DNA from: Pseudomonadota bacterium
Lineage (GTDB): Bacteria; Desulfobacterota; Syntrophobacteria; Syntrophobacterales; Syntrophobacteraceae
Reading direction: 5' to 3'
DNA: 64,000 nucleotides
Assembly (NCBI GenBank): GCA_023416335.1
Contig: JAEZHY010000088.1
Span: forward strand, 10,035 to 74,034
Positions 15,184 to 24,725 of this stretch are shown in pieces (positions within the stretch are counted from its first letter, which is position 1; each line of letters begins with the position of its first letter). The notes under the pieces were generated by a model. It had not been told where the DNA came from and did not search any database. It saw only the letters and a program-made list of their open reading frames with translations. The translations under genes and the position numbers were made by a program.

Positions 15184-18100
15184 ATGCATTCCGTATATTC
15201 CGAAGTTCGCAAGTCGGGCATTCCCGTAACCGGCGATCTGCCCTGGGGCAGCCATTTCTGCCAGTTTTACCAGGATGGACGAGACCTGATTGAGGTCCTT
15301 GTGCCGTTCTTTGCAGCGGGGCTTGAAAATAATGAATTCTGCGTATGGGCCGTTTCCTCGCCGCTCCTGATCAAGGACGTCAAGCAGGCCTTGAAGAAAG
15401 CGGTGCCCCGTTACGAGGAATACGTGCGGACAGGCCGGATCGAGATCGTGCCTCTCAGCCGTTTGCATCGGCGAGCCCTGTCCCCCGCTGAAACGATGGT
15501 TTCCCTGCTCGACGCCGGTGTCGCCAGGGGGCTCGACGGCCTGAGGTTCGTCTGCCGCGCAGTGGCGGAAAAGGGAGGAAAGAACTTCACCTGCTATGGG
15601 TCCGATGCGGTTGGCAGGTACAACATTATCGCTGCCTATGGCTACCAGCGGAACAGGTTCGATGCGCTGGGCGTAATGGAAGTGGTTAAAAGGCACCGCT
15701 TTGCGCTCGTTCGAAACTCCGGCCGCTGGGAAGTCATCGAAAGCTCCGAAGCCCGCGTCGTCAAGGATGCCCTGGAGCGGACAGAAGAAAAACTGCAATC
15801 CCTTTTCAGCAACATGTCCGAAGGGTTCGCCTATCACCGGATAGTGCTGGATTCAGAGGGAAAGCCCTGCAACTACATATTCCTGGAAGTCAATAAGGCT
15901 TTCGAGAAGCTTACAGGCCTCAAGGCCGCAGATATATTGGGGAAAAGAGTCACCGATGTTCTGCCCTCAATCGTTAAAGACTCTGCCGCCTGGATCGAAA
16001 GATACGGCAGGGTTGCCCTGAGCGGGGAGCCGACACATTTCGAGAGTTATTCGGAGGCATTGTGCAAGTGGTTTTCGGTTTCGGCTTTCAGCCCTCATAA
16101 AGGGTATTTCGCATTAACTTTCAGCGACATCACCGAACGCAGGCAGGCCGAAGACAAAATACGTCGCCATAATGCAGTAATGGATGGAATAAACCGGATC
16201 TTCCGCGAAGCCCTGACCTGCGAAACCGAGGAGGACCTCGGCCGCACCTGCCTTGCGGTTGCAGAAAAGCTCACGAGGAGCAGGTTCGGCTTCATCGGGG
16301 AAATTGGACCGGACGGATTTCTGCACGACGCTGCAATCAGCGGGATGAGTGACCTTCGCAGTATATGCAAGGATGAGCACCGCAGGGCGTCCGGCGATTT
16401 CGCAATAACAGGCCTGTGCGGCCGTGTCCTGGTGGACGGAAAGAGCCTCCTGACAAACGATCCATCCCGGCACGAGGACAGCGTCGGCCTCCCCTCCGGC
16501 CATCCGCCGCTGAGAGCGTTTCTCGGGGTCCCGTTCATCCAGGCCGGCAAGGTGATCGGAATGATCGCGGTCGGCAACGGAGAAGGCGGATACACCGGGT
16601 CCGACCTGGAGACGGTCGAAGCCCTGGCGCCTGCAATCGTGCAGGCATTTGCCCGAAAACGCGCCGAAGAGGAATTGCGCCGAAATCGGGAATGGCTGAG
16701 GGTGACGCTCAGCAGCATCGGCGACGCGGTTATTGCAACGGATGGCTCGGGCATGGTGACATTTCTCAATCCTGTCGCCGAAAAGCTGACCGGCCGGCAG
16801 CTCGGGGAAGCAGCGGGGCAGCCGATCCAGAATGTTTTTCGGATAATTAACGAACTGTCACGCGAACCGGCCGAAAACATTGTGAAACGAGTGCTGAGCA
16901 AGGGCCGCACCGTTAACCTCGCGAATCACACCTCACTTATAGCTCTCGATGGCCGGGAAATCCCTATTGAAGACAGTGCGGCCCCTATTAAGGATCGAGA
17001 AGGAAACGTGATCGGGGTGGTGCTCGTTTTCCATGACGTTACCGAAAAGCGCCGTACCGAGCAGGCCCTGGTTGAAAGCGAAAGGCACTACCGATCGCTT
17101 TTCGAAAATATGCTGAACGGGTTTGCATACTGCAGAATGATTTTTGAAGGTGACGTGCCCAAAGATTTTATTTATCTGGAGGTAAACGAAGCCTTCGAGA
17201 CCCTCACCGGATTGACGAATGTCGCCGGCAGCAGGGTTTCGGAGATCGTCCCCGGAATTCAAGAGTCCGATCCCCAACTGCTTGAAACCTATGGCAGGGT
17301 TGCACGGACCGGCTTTCCCGACAGGTTTGAAACCTATATCGAAGCTCTTGGCCAGTGGTTTTCAGTTTCTGTTTACAGCCCCCGAAAGGACCACTTCGTT
17401 GCGGTGTTCGATGTAATCACGGAGCGCAAGAAAGCGGAGTTGGTACTCCGAGAGGCCCATCGGCAGGTATTCAGCGAAAAGCAGCGCCTCGAAGCCGTTA
17501 TGGAGGCATTACCGGTCGGAGTTGCCCTGCTTGACGCCAGGGGCGGACAAATCAAGTCAAACATGGCATTCGAGCAGATCTGGGGAGGCCCTCGTCCACC
17601 GGTACGTTCGGTTGCCGATTATTCAGGATACAAGGCATGGTGGGGCGACTCGGCAAAACCGGTCCAACCGGAGGAGTGGGCATCTGCCCGGGCCGTGCAA
17701 AAGGGCGAGACGGTCGTCGGGCAGGTGATGCGAATTGTCCGGTTTGACGGCGGCTCCGGATTCATCCACAACAGCGCATCACCCGTTCGCGACCTCAACG
17801 GTGATATTGTCGGAAGCGCCGTGGCGGTAATGGATATAACCGAGCAAAAGCGAATGGAAGAGGCGTTGCGCAAGGCTCACGACGAGCTTGAAATACGCGT
17901 GCGGGAGCGCACCGCCGAATTGAGCGCGACAGTCGCCAGGCTGGAGTTGCTGAACCAGGAACTGGGAGAATTTGCGCATGTCGCTTCCCACGACCTCCAG
18001 GAGCCCCTGCGGAAGATACAGACCTTCTGCGATATGGCCAGGAAGAGATGCGAGCGCGTGATCGACAGCACCTCCCTGGACTACCTGGACCGAGTACTCA

Positions 18101-18639
18101 ACTCGGCTACCCGAATGAGACAGCTGTTGCGGGATCTGCTCGCGTTTTCGAGAGTAGCCACCACCCCGGAGCCGTTCACAGAAATTGACCTGGCAAAAGC
18201 AGCACGCGAGGCGGTCGATGTCTTTGAAGTATCCATCACGGATAGCGGGTGCCTGGTAGAAATAGAGGCCATGCCCGTCATCGAGGCCGATGAAAGCCAG
18301 ATACTCCGGCTGTTCCAGAACCTGATAGGAAATTCTCTCAAATATCGCGGCGATCGGAACCCGCGGATCAGAATTTATGGTAAAAGGGACGGGGCTATGT
18401 GCGAGATCTGCGTCGAAGATAACGGCATCGGATTTGGCCCGGAATTCGCGGAACTTATTTTCAAACCCTTTCAGAAACTACACCGCCGGGAAGAGTATGA
18501 GGGGACCGGAATGGGTCTTGCCATATGCCGTAAGATCGTGGAACGGCATAGGGGGAACATCCGGGCCGAGAGCGAGCCGGGAAAAGGATCGAAGTTTATC
18601 ATCCGTCTGCCGTTCAGACAGATAGACTTTGAGAGATGA
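15184..18639 (+). CDS. Multi-sensor histidine kinase: MEDS, PAS, GAF, three further PAS, HisKA, HATPase
   Basis: This 1151-residue soluble kinase has, in order: a MEDS domain (about 1-190, GDLPWGSHFCQFYQ); a PAS domain (about 205-320, ending DITERRQAE); a GAF domain (about 335-500); PAS domains at about 505-625, 635-750 and 760-895; a short coiled coil (LRKAHDELEIRVRERTAEL); and the kinase core. The phospho-acceptor is His936 in FAHVASHDLQEPLRK. The N, G1 and G2 boxes are NLIGNSLKYRG, DNGIGFG and GTGMGLAI. No transmembrane segment is evident, so it senses cytoplasmic signals. The H-box type matches phytochrome-like kinases that pair with Rcp-type regulators, and the next gene is such a regulator, overlapping by 11 bp. 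The first and fourth PAS domains share EVNxAFExLTGL and SEALxxWFSVS-type motifs, suggesting internal duplication. Confidence 0.9.
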   Translation: MHSVYSEVRKSGIPVTGDLPWGSHFCQFYQDGRDLIEVLVPFFAAGLENNEFCVWAVSSPLLIKDVKQALKKAVPRYEEYVRTGRIEIVPLSRLHRRALSPAETMVSLLDAGVARGLDGLRFVCRAVAEKGGKNFTCYGSDAVGRYNIIAAYGYQRNRFDALGVMEVVKRHRFALVRNSGRWEVIESSEARVVKDALERTEEKLQSLFSNMSEGFAYHRIVLDSEGKPCNYIFLEVNKAFEKLTGLKAADILGKRVTDVLPSIVKDSAAWIERYGRVALSGEPTHFESYSEALCKWFSVSAFSPHKGYFALTFSDITERRQAEDKIRRHNAVMDGINRIFREALTCETEEDLGRTCLAVAEKLTRSRFGFIGEIGPDGFLHDAAISGMSDLRSICKDEHRRASGDFAITGLCGRVLVDGKSLLTNDPSRHEDSVGLPSGHPPLRAFLGVPFIQAGKVIGMIAVGNGEGGYTGSDLETVEALAPAIVQAFARKRAEEELRRNREWLRVTLSSIGDAVIATDGSGMVTFLNPVAEKLTGRQLGEAAGQPIQNVFRIINELSREPAENIVKRVLSKGRTVNLANHTSLIALDGREIPIEDSAAPIKDREGNVIGVVLVFHDVTEKRRTEQALVESERHYRSLFENMLNGFAYCRMIFEGDVPKDFIYLEVNEAFETLTGLTNVAGSRVSEIVPGIQESDPQLLETYGRVARTGFPDRFETYIEALGQWFSVSVYSPRKDHFVAVFDVITERKKAELVLREAHRQVFSEKQRLEAVMEALPVGVALLDARGGQIKSNMAFEQIWGGPRPPVRSVADYSGYKAWWGDSAKPVQPEEWASARAVQKGETVVGQVMRIVRFDGGSGFIHNSASPVRDLNGDIVGSAVAVMDITEQKRMEEALRKAHDELEIRVRERTAELSATVARLELLNQELGEFAHVASHDLQEPLRKIQTFCDMARKRCERVIDSTSLDYLDRVLNSATRMRQLLRDLLAFSRVATTPEPFTEIDLAKAAREAVDVFEVSITDSGCLVEIEAMPVIEADESQILRLFQNLIGNSLKYRGDRNPRIRIYGKRDGAMCEICVEDNGIGFGPEFAELIFKPFQKLHRREEYEGTGMGLAICRKIVERHRGNIRAESEPGKGSKFIIRLPFRQIDFER

Positions 18640-19063
18640 GCAGTTGCCTGAAAGTAAAGCCAAGACCGTTTTAATGGTCGACGATGATTCGGAAGACTGC
18701 ATGCTGGCCACTGAGGCTTTTGCGAAAAGCGGCGCAGATGCGGCATTTTCCTGCGTGATGGATGGGGTTGAGCTGATGGAGTATTTGGCTCAAAGCTCCG
18801 GTTCCAGGTCAAAACAGCTGCCCGATCTCATCCTGCTCGACTTGAATATGCCTCGAAAGGACGGCCGCAAGGTCCTTGTGGAAATGAAAGCTGAGCAAGC
18901 CTACAAACACATCCCCATTGTTGTCTTGACTACGTCCGGAGAGGAAAAGGACGTGGAGTTCATGATGAAAGCCGGGGCCGAATCCTTCCTCACCAAACCG
19001 GCAACTTTTGACGAATGGGTCGATATAATGAAATCCCTGGCCTCAGCATGGCTCACAAAATAA
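18629..19063 (+). CDS. Single-domain response regulator (Rcp1-like)
   Basis: This receiver-only protein has the acidic pocket in VLMVDDDSEDC, the phospho-acceptor Asp71 in LLDLNMPRKDG (numbering from the 18629 start), the Thr of VVLTTSG and the Lys of FLTKPAT. The EDCMLATEAF start and the long loop before the acceptor are typical of Rcp1-like regulators that partner phytochrome-type kinases. There is no output domain, so it acts through protein contacts or as a phosphate relay. The start is probably TTG at 18629, overlapping the kinase stop by 11 bp; a second TTG at 18644 is equally possible and no ATG is available. The 11-bp overlap argues for coupled translation with the kinase. Confidence 0.87.
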   Translation: MRDEQLPESKAKTVLMVDDDSEDCMLATEAFAKSGADAAFSCVMDGVELMEYLAQSSGSRSKQLPDLILLDLNMPRKDGRKVLVEMKAEQAYKHIPIVVLTTSGEEKDVEFMMKAGAESFLTKPATFDEWVDIMKSLASAWLTK

Positions 19064-19291
19064 TCGGGCGCATCGACTTACCCGGTCGAAGAAACCTTCC
19101 TTGGACATCCCGATCTGTTTTCCCGGTATAGCCTCAAAGTGACGGCTTCTGAGGGCCACAGTTCTTAGGACATGATTTTTCCAGTAATTGTACTTATTTT
19201 TCGACAATGGTAATCAGCTTTTCGGGGTTCTCCATTTTGGGGCAGGATTCCAAAACATTGAAGGGCGATTTCTATAGACGAGGTGGTTGTC

Positions 19292-21385
19292 TTGAACCGT
19301 GACTATTTCGTGAGCTTTTTCATTGTTTTGTTTGTCGGTTTATCAATATTCACCTATCCGCGGGCAACCGCAGGGGCATCGACTGCAGGGCAAGCGAATG
19401 CGGGTGACCCGCGGCATCAGCAAGTCGGATCGGCGCACGCTCAAACCAACGGGAAGCAGGAAGGCAGCCACAAGAAGGGCCATTCGCTGTTCGAGAGAGT
19501 TCCGCTCGGTTGGGATGCGGAAACGGTCAGGTCCCTCCGTGATGGAGCCGTGGCACTTCCGGGAAAGGTCCCGGAGTCGGTCGGCTATGTCATGCAGCAG
19601 AACAGCATGATCGGTGCGGTGGGGTTCTTTCTCATTCTATTCGTTTCCGGCATAATCCTCTACAGTGCTATATGGCAAAAACGGCTTGTACGAACGATAG
19701 AAAAGGAATTGAGGTATTTGAATGCCAGGTTTCAGGCAGCCTTTAACCTCCACTTTCGTTCCTTCATCAGGATTATCCTGGCCCCGGTTTTGCCGCTTCT
19801 CCTCCTGGGCATTTCTCTGCTGATCAAGGGTATTGTCGATCAGGAGATCCCCTTGTTGGAGTACATCACCAGGCTCCTCGGCTTGTGGGCCGTGGGGGCG
19901 CTGATTCTGAAGCTCTCACGAGAGGCGCTGCTAGACGGCCTTGTGCCCTTTTGCCCCCTGTACGGCAGAAGAATTTTCCGGGCAGTGCGCCTCATTGTCG
20001 TATATGCCATGATCGGGATGGTTATTGTGTGGGGGACTGAATTAATCAAGCTTCCCGATGACTACCGGGCTTTCATCCGGTTTGCCGTTTCTCTTGCAAT
20101 CGTATGCATCTCATCCTCGCTCTTCTGGAAAAAAGAGGCCCTTCTTTTGCTCCTTCCCCGTTTGCCAAATCGTGGGTACAGGACGTTTACGTGGTGTCTC
20201 GATCGATGCTATTTCGCCCTTGCGTTTCTCACGGTTTTAATGGGCTTGCTCTGGTGCTTTGGATACAGACGCTTATCTGAAACAATGCTGATCAAGACAT
20301 GGGGTGTAGCCGGAGCATATATTGCAATCATGCTGTTATACCAATCCCTCTTCCTGGGGCTCCTGAGATGGATTGAGACAAAGGACCAACTGCAGGATGA
20401 GACCGCAAAGGCTTTCTTTGCTGCGGCTAGGAGCATCCTCCGATATGGGACGCTGGCAATAGGGACGCTAATAATCCTGGATCTGCTGGGATTACTGGGG
20501 TACTTGCAGCATATCCTGTCCACGCCCATCTACACCGTGGGGAAAACACGTCTTTCGTTCTGGGTTTTCCTCGAGGCGGGAGTGATACTCTTTGCTTTTG
20601 TGCATGTGTCGAATCTATTGCAGGCATGGCTGGACTTTAAGATCTATCCTTCGATGGGAGTCGATACCGGCCTGGCCTATTCGATAAACACTCTGGTCAA
20701 GTATCTCCTTCTGACGATCGGGTGCTTTTTCGCATTGAAGATTATTGGGGTCGACCTGCGCATTCTGATGGTTTTTGCGGGCGGGGTTGGGATCGGAACC
20801 GGCATAGGTCTCCAGCAGATCGCATCCAATGTCATAAGTGGAATTATCATAATATTTGGACGCAAGCTGCGAAGGGGAGACTGGATAAAGGTGGGTGACC
20901 AACTGGGGAGGGTTTCGCATATTTACCTAAGGGCCACGACGATCTGGACGCGCGAAAATATCGAATACATAGTTCCCAATGCCGATCTGACTTCCAAACC
21001 GGTCATCAACTACACGTTGACTTCGCCCTTTGTGAGGATTTCCGTGCCCGTGGGCGTTTCCTACAATGCCGACCCTCTGGAGGTTAAGAACATTTTGTTG
21101 AAATGCGCGGCACAGCAGTTGAGTATAAGTCAGTTTAGAAAACCCGAGGTAAGGATTGCCCGATTCGGTGATAATTTCCTCAATTTCGAGCTGCTGGTAT
21201 GGGTTGACATCAGGCAGGTTTCGGAAAACGACATCAAGAGTCGACTCTACTTTGCAATGGTCGATGCACTCGGAAATGCCGGAATAGAGATTTCGAATAC
21301 GCAACGTGTGACACCCGCAAAGGGGATTCTATTGCCGTCCGGCTCGGACGCAGGCAGTTCCAAAGATGCCGCTCTCCGTGGGTAA
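19292..21385 (+). CDS. Large MscS-family mechanosensitive ion channel
   Basis: A signal-like hydrophobic N-terminus (NRDYFVSFFIVLFVGLSIF) is followed by a charged periplasmic stretch, several TM helices (about residues 110-480), and the conserved MscS pore and beta domain near 490-600. The latter shows GGVGIGTGIGLQQIASNVIS, GRKLRRGDWIKVGDQLGRV and ENIEYIVPNADLTSKPVINY. The length near 700 fits the larger MscM-like members with extra N-terminal TMs. These channels open under membrane tension and release solutes during hypo-osmotic shock. I prefer the TTG at 19292 because GAGGTG sits 6 bp before it; GTG at 19283 is in frame but has no ribosome site. No obvious operon partner; the protease gene follows after 192 bp. 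Confidence 0.88.
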   Translation: MNRDYFVSFFIVLFVGLSIFTYPRATAGASTAGQANAGDPRHQQVGSAHAQTNGKQEGSHKKGHSLFERVPLGWDAETVRSLRDGAVALPGKVPESVGYVMQQNSMIGAVGFFLILFVSGIILYSAIWQKRLVRTIEKELRYLNARFQAAFNLHFRSFIRIILAPVLPLLLLGISLLIKGIVDQEIPLLEYITRLLGLWAVGALILKLSREALLDGLVPFCPLYGRRIFRAVRLIVVYAMIGMVIVWGTELIKLPDDYRAFIRFAVSLAIVCISSSLFWKKEALLLLLPRLPNRGYRTFTWCLDRCYFALAFLTVLMGLLWCFGYRRLSETMLIKTWGVAGAYIAIMLLYQSLFLGLLRWIETKDQLQDETAKAFFAAARSILRYGTLAIGTLIILDLLGLLGYLQHILSTPIYTVGKTRLSFWVFLEAGVILFAFVHVSNLLQAWLDFKIYPSMGVDTGLAYSINTLVKYLLLTIGCFFALKIIGVDLRILMVFAGGVGIGTGIGLQQIASNVISGIIIIFGRKLRRGDWIKVGDQLGRVSHIYLRATTIWTRENIEYIVPNADLTSKPVINYTLTSPFVRISVPVGVSYNADPLEVKNILLKCAAQQLSISQFRKPEVRIARFGDNFLNFELLVWVDIRQVSENDIKSRLYFAMVDALGNAGIEISNTQRVTPAKGILLPSGSDAGSSKDAALRG

Positions 21386-21577
21386 ATTAATAGACTCTAC
21401 TGCTGTGTCGGGTGAAAAGTTGCAAACTTTGCCCTGCCAACCTATCATTCACATGTCCAGTGGAAGTATCCGCGCGTTTGCGTGCGGCAAAAGATGTAGT
21501 GGGAAGCCGGATTTCCGGTCCCGGCGGAGAAGGCTCCTCCAAATAGTGAACCGGGCTCATATGGAAATTCTTGAAAC

Positions 21578-22390
21578 ATGAAATTCAGATACTATTCAAA
21601 ATTCGGATGTCTTCTCCTGGCGCCGGTAGTAATCATTTTGTTTATCGGTGCTCTTACCGCCAACGCTCAGGACCTGAGAACCGCTATCAAGGATGTGGCG
21701 AGAAGGGCCATCCCCGCCGTCGCACATATCGAAGTGATCGAAAAACAGACGGTTCAAAATCCACTGATGCCGTTTCAGAACGATCCGTTTTTTCGCTATT
21801 TCTTTGGCAATCCCAGGATGCCAAGGTCCTTCGAAAAGGAAGTTCAGGGTCTTGGGAGCGGGATTCTCATTGACAGCAAGGGGCACATCGTCACCAACAG
21901 CCATGTGGTGAACGGCGCCACCAGAATAACGGTCGTCCTTTCCGACGGCAGGAAATATGCCGACAGGTTTGTCAGGTTGATCGGTGCGGACCCTAAAACC
22001 GATGTGGCCGTCATCCAGATCGTAAGCAGGGAGAGCTTTCCTTCCATACCCTTCGGCGATTCGGACAAAATAGACGTAGGAGATTGGGTGGTCGCGATCG
22101 GGCATCCACAGGGCCTCGACCAGACTGTAACCCAGGGAATCATCAGCGCGAAACACCGTCGAGGCATAACCGATCCGAACAGCTTCCAGGATTTTCTGCA
22201 GACAGACGCGGCGATAAATCCGGGTAACAGCGGCGGACCGCTCCTTAACCTCAATGCCGAGGTGATCGGCGTAAACGCTGCCATAATGTCGGAATCGGGA
22301 GGATTCGAGGGGATCGGTTTTGCAACGCCCAGCAACATTGCTTCACGGGTGGCCAGGGAGCTGATTTCGACCGGCAGAGTGCGCCGCTGA
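21578..22390 (+). CDS. HtrA/DegP-like trypsin-type serine protease without PDZ domain
   Basis: The 270-residue protein has a Sec signal peptide (about 1-30, ending LTANA) and a complete HtrA protease domain with triad His109 (TNSHVV), Asp142 (DPKTDVAV) and Ser218 (NPGNSGGPL). It ends at ELISTGRVRR followed by TGA, exactly where the linker to the first PDZ domain (RRGWLG in relatives) normally begins. Usual DegP/DegQ members carry one or two PDZ domains, so the product is shortened. The 277 bp downstream do not encode a PDZ remnant in any frame I could read. It would act in the periplasm as a quality-control protease. Loss of PDZ is expected to change oligomer control, though some PDZ-less members are natural. 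Confidence 0.85.
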   Translation: MKFRYYSKFGCLLLAPVVIILFIGALTANAQDLRTAIKDVARRAIPAVAHIEVIEKQTVQNPLMPFQNDPFFRYFFGNPRMPRSFEKEVQGLGSGILIDSKGHIVTNSHVVNGATRITVVLSDGRKYADRFVRLIGADPKTDVAVIQIVSRESFPSIPFGDSDKIDVGDWVVAIGHPQGLDQTVTQGIISAKHRRGITDPNSFQDFLQTDAAINPGNSGGPLLNLNAEVIGVNAAIMSESGGFEGIGFATPSNIASRVARELISTGRVRR

Positions 22391-22436
22391 TTTATTTCGA
22401 CATTTGCCAGGTGAATCAGATATTCGATTTAGTCCA

Positions 22437-22620
22437 TCCAGCAGGGATTAGCACCCGCCCCTGTGCGGCAGAATCGGGAATGTAATAGCCCCTATCTGAG
22501 CGGCTGCCCGGATTGCGCAGCGGGGCAGACACAGCAAGCGCCGAGCGATCGCCCAAGAGGGCCGAAATCTGGTGCAAGTGCCCGGTCGGGGGGTAACCTC
22601 TTCCACCTCGGCAGGGAATT
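22437..22620. other. GC-rich structured intergenic segment of unknown nature
   Basis: This stretch between the protease and phospholipase genes contains ordered short pairings and motifs such as GGGAATGTAATAGCCCCTA (22477-22495), GCTGCCCGGATTGCGCAGCG and GGTGCAAGTGCCCGG. The wording resembles domain I of bacterial group II introns, but I cannot confirm this and no reverse transcriptase gene is present. It may be an intron remnant or another structured RNA. Strand is uncertain. Confidence 0.25.
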
Positions 22621-22667
22621 AAATATCAACTCGAAAGCAACTTATAAACCGCCTGCGGATAAGATCC

Positions 22668-24068
22668 CTACAGCCAGTAAGCAACCGAGCGTGAGATCTT
22701 TTCTTTCACGCGCTGAGCCAGAGACCTTTTTTTCCACTCCTTTAGAGTGATCTGGTCAGAGTCCGCCAGGTCCTTCCCGAACATGGCTTCCATTTGCTCG
22801 GCAAAGTCCCGGCCGAGGATAACCGCGTTCACTTCCTCATTTCTCAGGAAGCTCCACAGATCCATATTGGTTGACCCCACAGAAGACCATATTCGGTCAA
22901 TTACGGCCGTCTTGGAATGCAGTATCGCGCTGCGCCGTTCATACAGTTTCACTCCCGATTTCAGGAGTCGGGAATAGTGGGATCGGCCGGCATTCAGCGT
23001 AAGATTCGAATCACTTTTGGCCGGAAGAATTATTTTAACGTCCACGCCGCGTTTCACGGCATCGGAAAGCGCCCTGATCATTTGTTCGTCCGGGACGAAG
23101 TAGGCGTTTGTGAGATGTATGGATTCCGATGCAAAGCTGATCGCAGAAACATATGTCATATAGGTGTCCCTGTTCTCCTTTCCTTTGGTGCTGCCTATGA
23201 CTCTGACCAGTTCGTTCCCTTCGCGCTTGAGTTTCGGGAAGTAATTGCCCTTGCGAAGCTCAGGCCCGTTTTCGCTTTTCCATGTGTCCATGAACAGGTT
23301 TTGAAATTCGGCAACCGCAGGTCCCTCGACCTGAATATCCGTGTCGCGCCATGCCACCTTGCCGCTTTCTTTTCTTATAGATCCTGAAAGCCCCACGGAG
23401 TAGACGTTTGAGATGTTGACCCCCCCGGTGAAAGCGACAGTTCCATCAACGACCAGGATCTTCCGATGGTCGCGATGTGTCAGCGCCGATAGCCCAAAGG
23501 GCGGCAGCACCTTCACCGGATTGAACTCGAGCACATGGATGCCCTGGTTGCGCAAATGTGAAAAAAATGCCGCAGGGGTACCGAAAGAACCGATGCTGTC
23601 GTACATGAGATTTACCTGTACGTTTTCAGCGGCCTTCTGAGAGAGTATATCGGCATAGCTCCTGCCTACCTCGTCGGCCTCGAAAATAAAGGTTTCGAAG
23701 TCGATATGGTCCTTCGCGTTTTGAATTGCCTTGAACATGGCGGAATAGGTGTCGGGGCCGTCAATGAGCAATTTCACCCTGTTTCCGGCAACAAGAGGCC
23801 GCCCGCTGATCGCCTCTTCTACAGCAATGTGCCTCTCCAAAATGTCGGTGGGCAGAGTCTGGCGCTTAAGCTTCTCCAGGATTGCCCGGCTTTCTTTTGC
23901 GGTGAACGGCCTGGTTGGGCCAACCACTTTTGGGGGGACCTGTTCCGTTGTCGGTGTCTGGTGCACGATCGGCCGCACGTCCGGCAACGTTGCGCAACCT
24001 CCCGGAATCAAGAGATAAACAAAGGCTGCAACCAATATAAAGTGTTTTGATCTTGCGGTCTTTCTCAT
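22668..24068 (-). CDS. Phospholipase D family lipoprotein (cardiolipin synthase-like)
   Basis: The protein has a signal peptide with a lipobox-like IPGGC (Cys25 from the ATG at 24068) and two HKD motifs of the PLD superfamily: HRKILVVDG followed by AFTGGVNI, and HSKTAVID followed by SSVGSTNMD. The arrangement and length of about 466 residues match cardiolipin synthase-like enzymes, which join phosphatidyl groups, but here the N-terminus suggests a periplasm-facing lipoprotein rather than the usual two TM helices. The start at 24068 has TGAGG 7 bp upstream; the TTG at 24074 is less likely. It converges with the HtrA-like gene and stands alone on its strand. Role in membrane lipid remodelling is likely; the substrate is not certain. 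Confidence 0.85.
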   Translation of the reverse strand: MRKTARSKHFILVAAFVYLLIPGGCATLPDVRPIVHQTPTTEQVPPKVVGPTRPFTAKESRAILEKLKRQTLPTDILERHIAVEEAISGRPLVAGNRVKLLIDGPDTYSAMFKAIQNAKDHIDFETFIFEADEVGRSYADILSQKAAENVQVNLMYDSIGSFGTPAAFFSHLRNQGIHVLEFNPVKVLPPFGLSALTHRDHRKILVVDGTVAFTGGVNISNVYSVGLSGSIRKESGKVAWRDTDIQVEGPAVAEFQNLFMDTWKSENGPELRKGNYFPKLKREGNELVRVIGSTKGKENRDTYMTYVSAISFASESIHLTNAYFVPDEQMIRALSDAVKRGVDVKIILPAKSDSNLTLNAGRSHYSRLLKSGVKLYERRSAILHSKTAVIDRIWSSVGSTNMDLWSFLRNEEVNAVILGRDFAEQMEAMFGKDLADSDQITLKEWKKRSLAQRVKEKISRSVAYWL

Positions 24069-24198
24069 ACCCAAACCTCAAAATAATTACCCGTACGATA
24101 GAATAACTGCTGTCCAATAATACTCATTACTATAAGTTGCCCACAGTCACTATCAACAGAAAAGATAGATTTGTGCTGCTCGGGACGGCCGATGCCGA

Positions 24199-24215
24199 CC
24201 GTACCGCCGGTACGG
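24199..24215. promoter_or_regulatory. Inverted repeat in a divergent promoter region
   Basis: CCGTACC and GGTACGG are separated by GCC in the 657-bp gap between the divergent phospholipase (minus) and SYLF (plus) genes. The shape fits a dimeric repressor site about 130 bp upstream of the phospholipase start. The rest of 24069-24725 is relatively AT-rich around 24290-24440 and holds no gene that I can support. Confidence 0.35.
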
Positions 24216-24725
24216 CACAGATGCTGGAAGTTTCTTCAACCTTTCGGGGGCTTGCGCTACTTTGCCGATCCTGAACGATTAGGGCTGCTTTTGCTCTATG
24301 TAAATCTTTATTTTTAGATAAGAAGTATTATCCTTTTTCAAAAAGGATTGTGCGTTTTAGGTGTAGAGTATCGATAATGGCCGGAGGCGTTCCCTTTTTG
24401 GGTATTGTAATAAATATGCAGTAGTTTCAATAACTTGAAGTATGGGCTGGAGATTGTTGACCTTGTCGCGGCCTGTTTTGCTCAAGTCCCGGCAAACGCC
24501 CCTTTCAAGTTATCGGAGGCTAACCAGCTGGAAACAAAGAAATCCAGTATTTGAGAGTGGAAGAGTTGTCGCGTCATTTGGATACATGGATTTGTCTGGT
24601 GGAAAGTCCTTTCCCCATTACAACAGATCCTGGCCATAAGGACTTGCACGCGGCTGGACATATCGGGGGACGGCTTCCTTGCCCGGCAAAGGGCTTTACA
24701 GTCCATTCAGCAGGGGAGATCAGGT

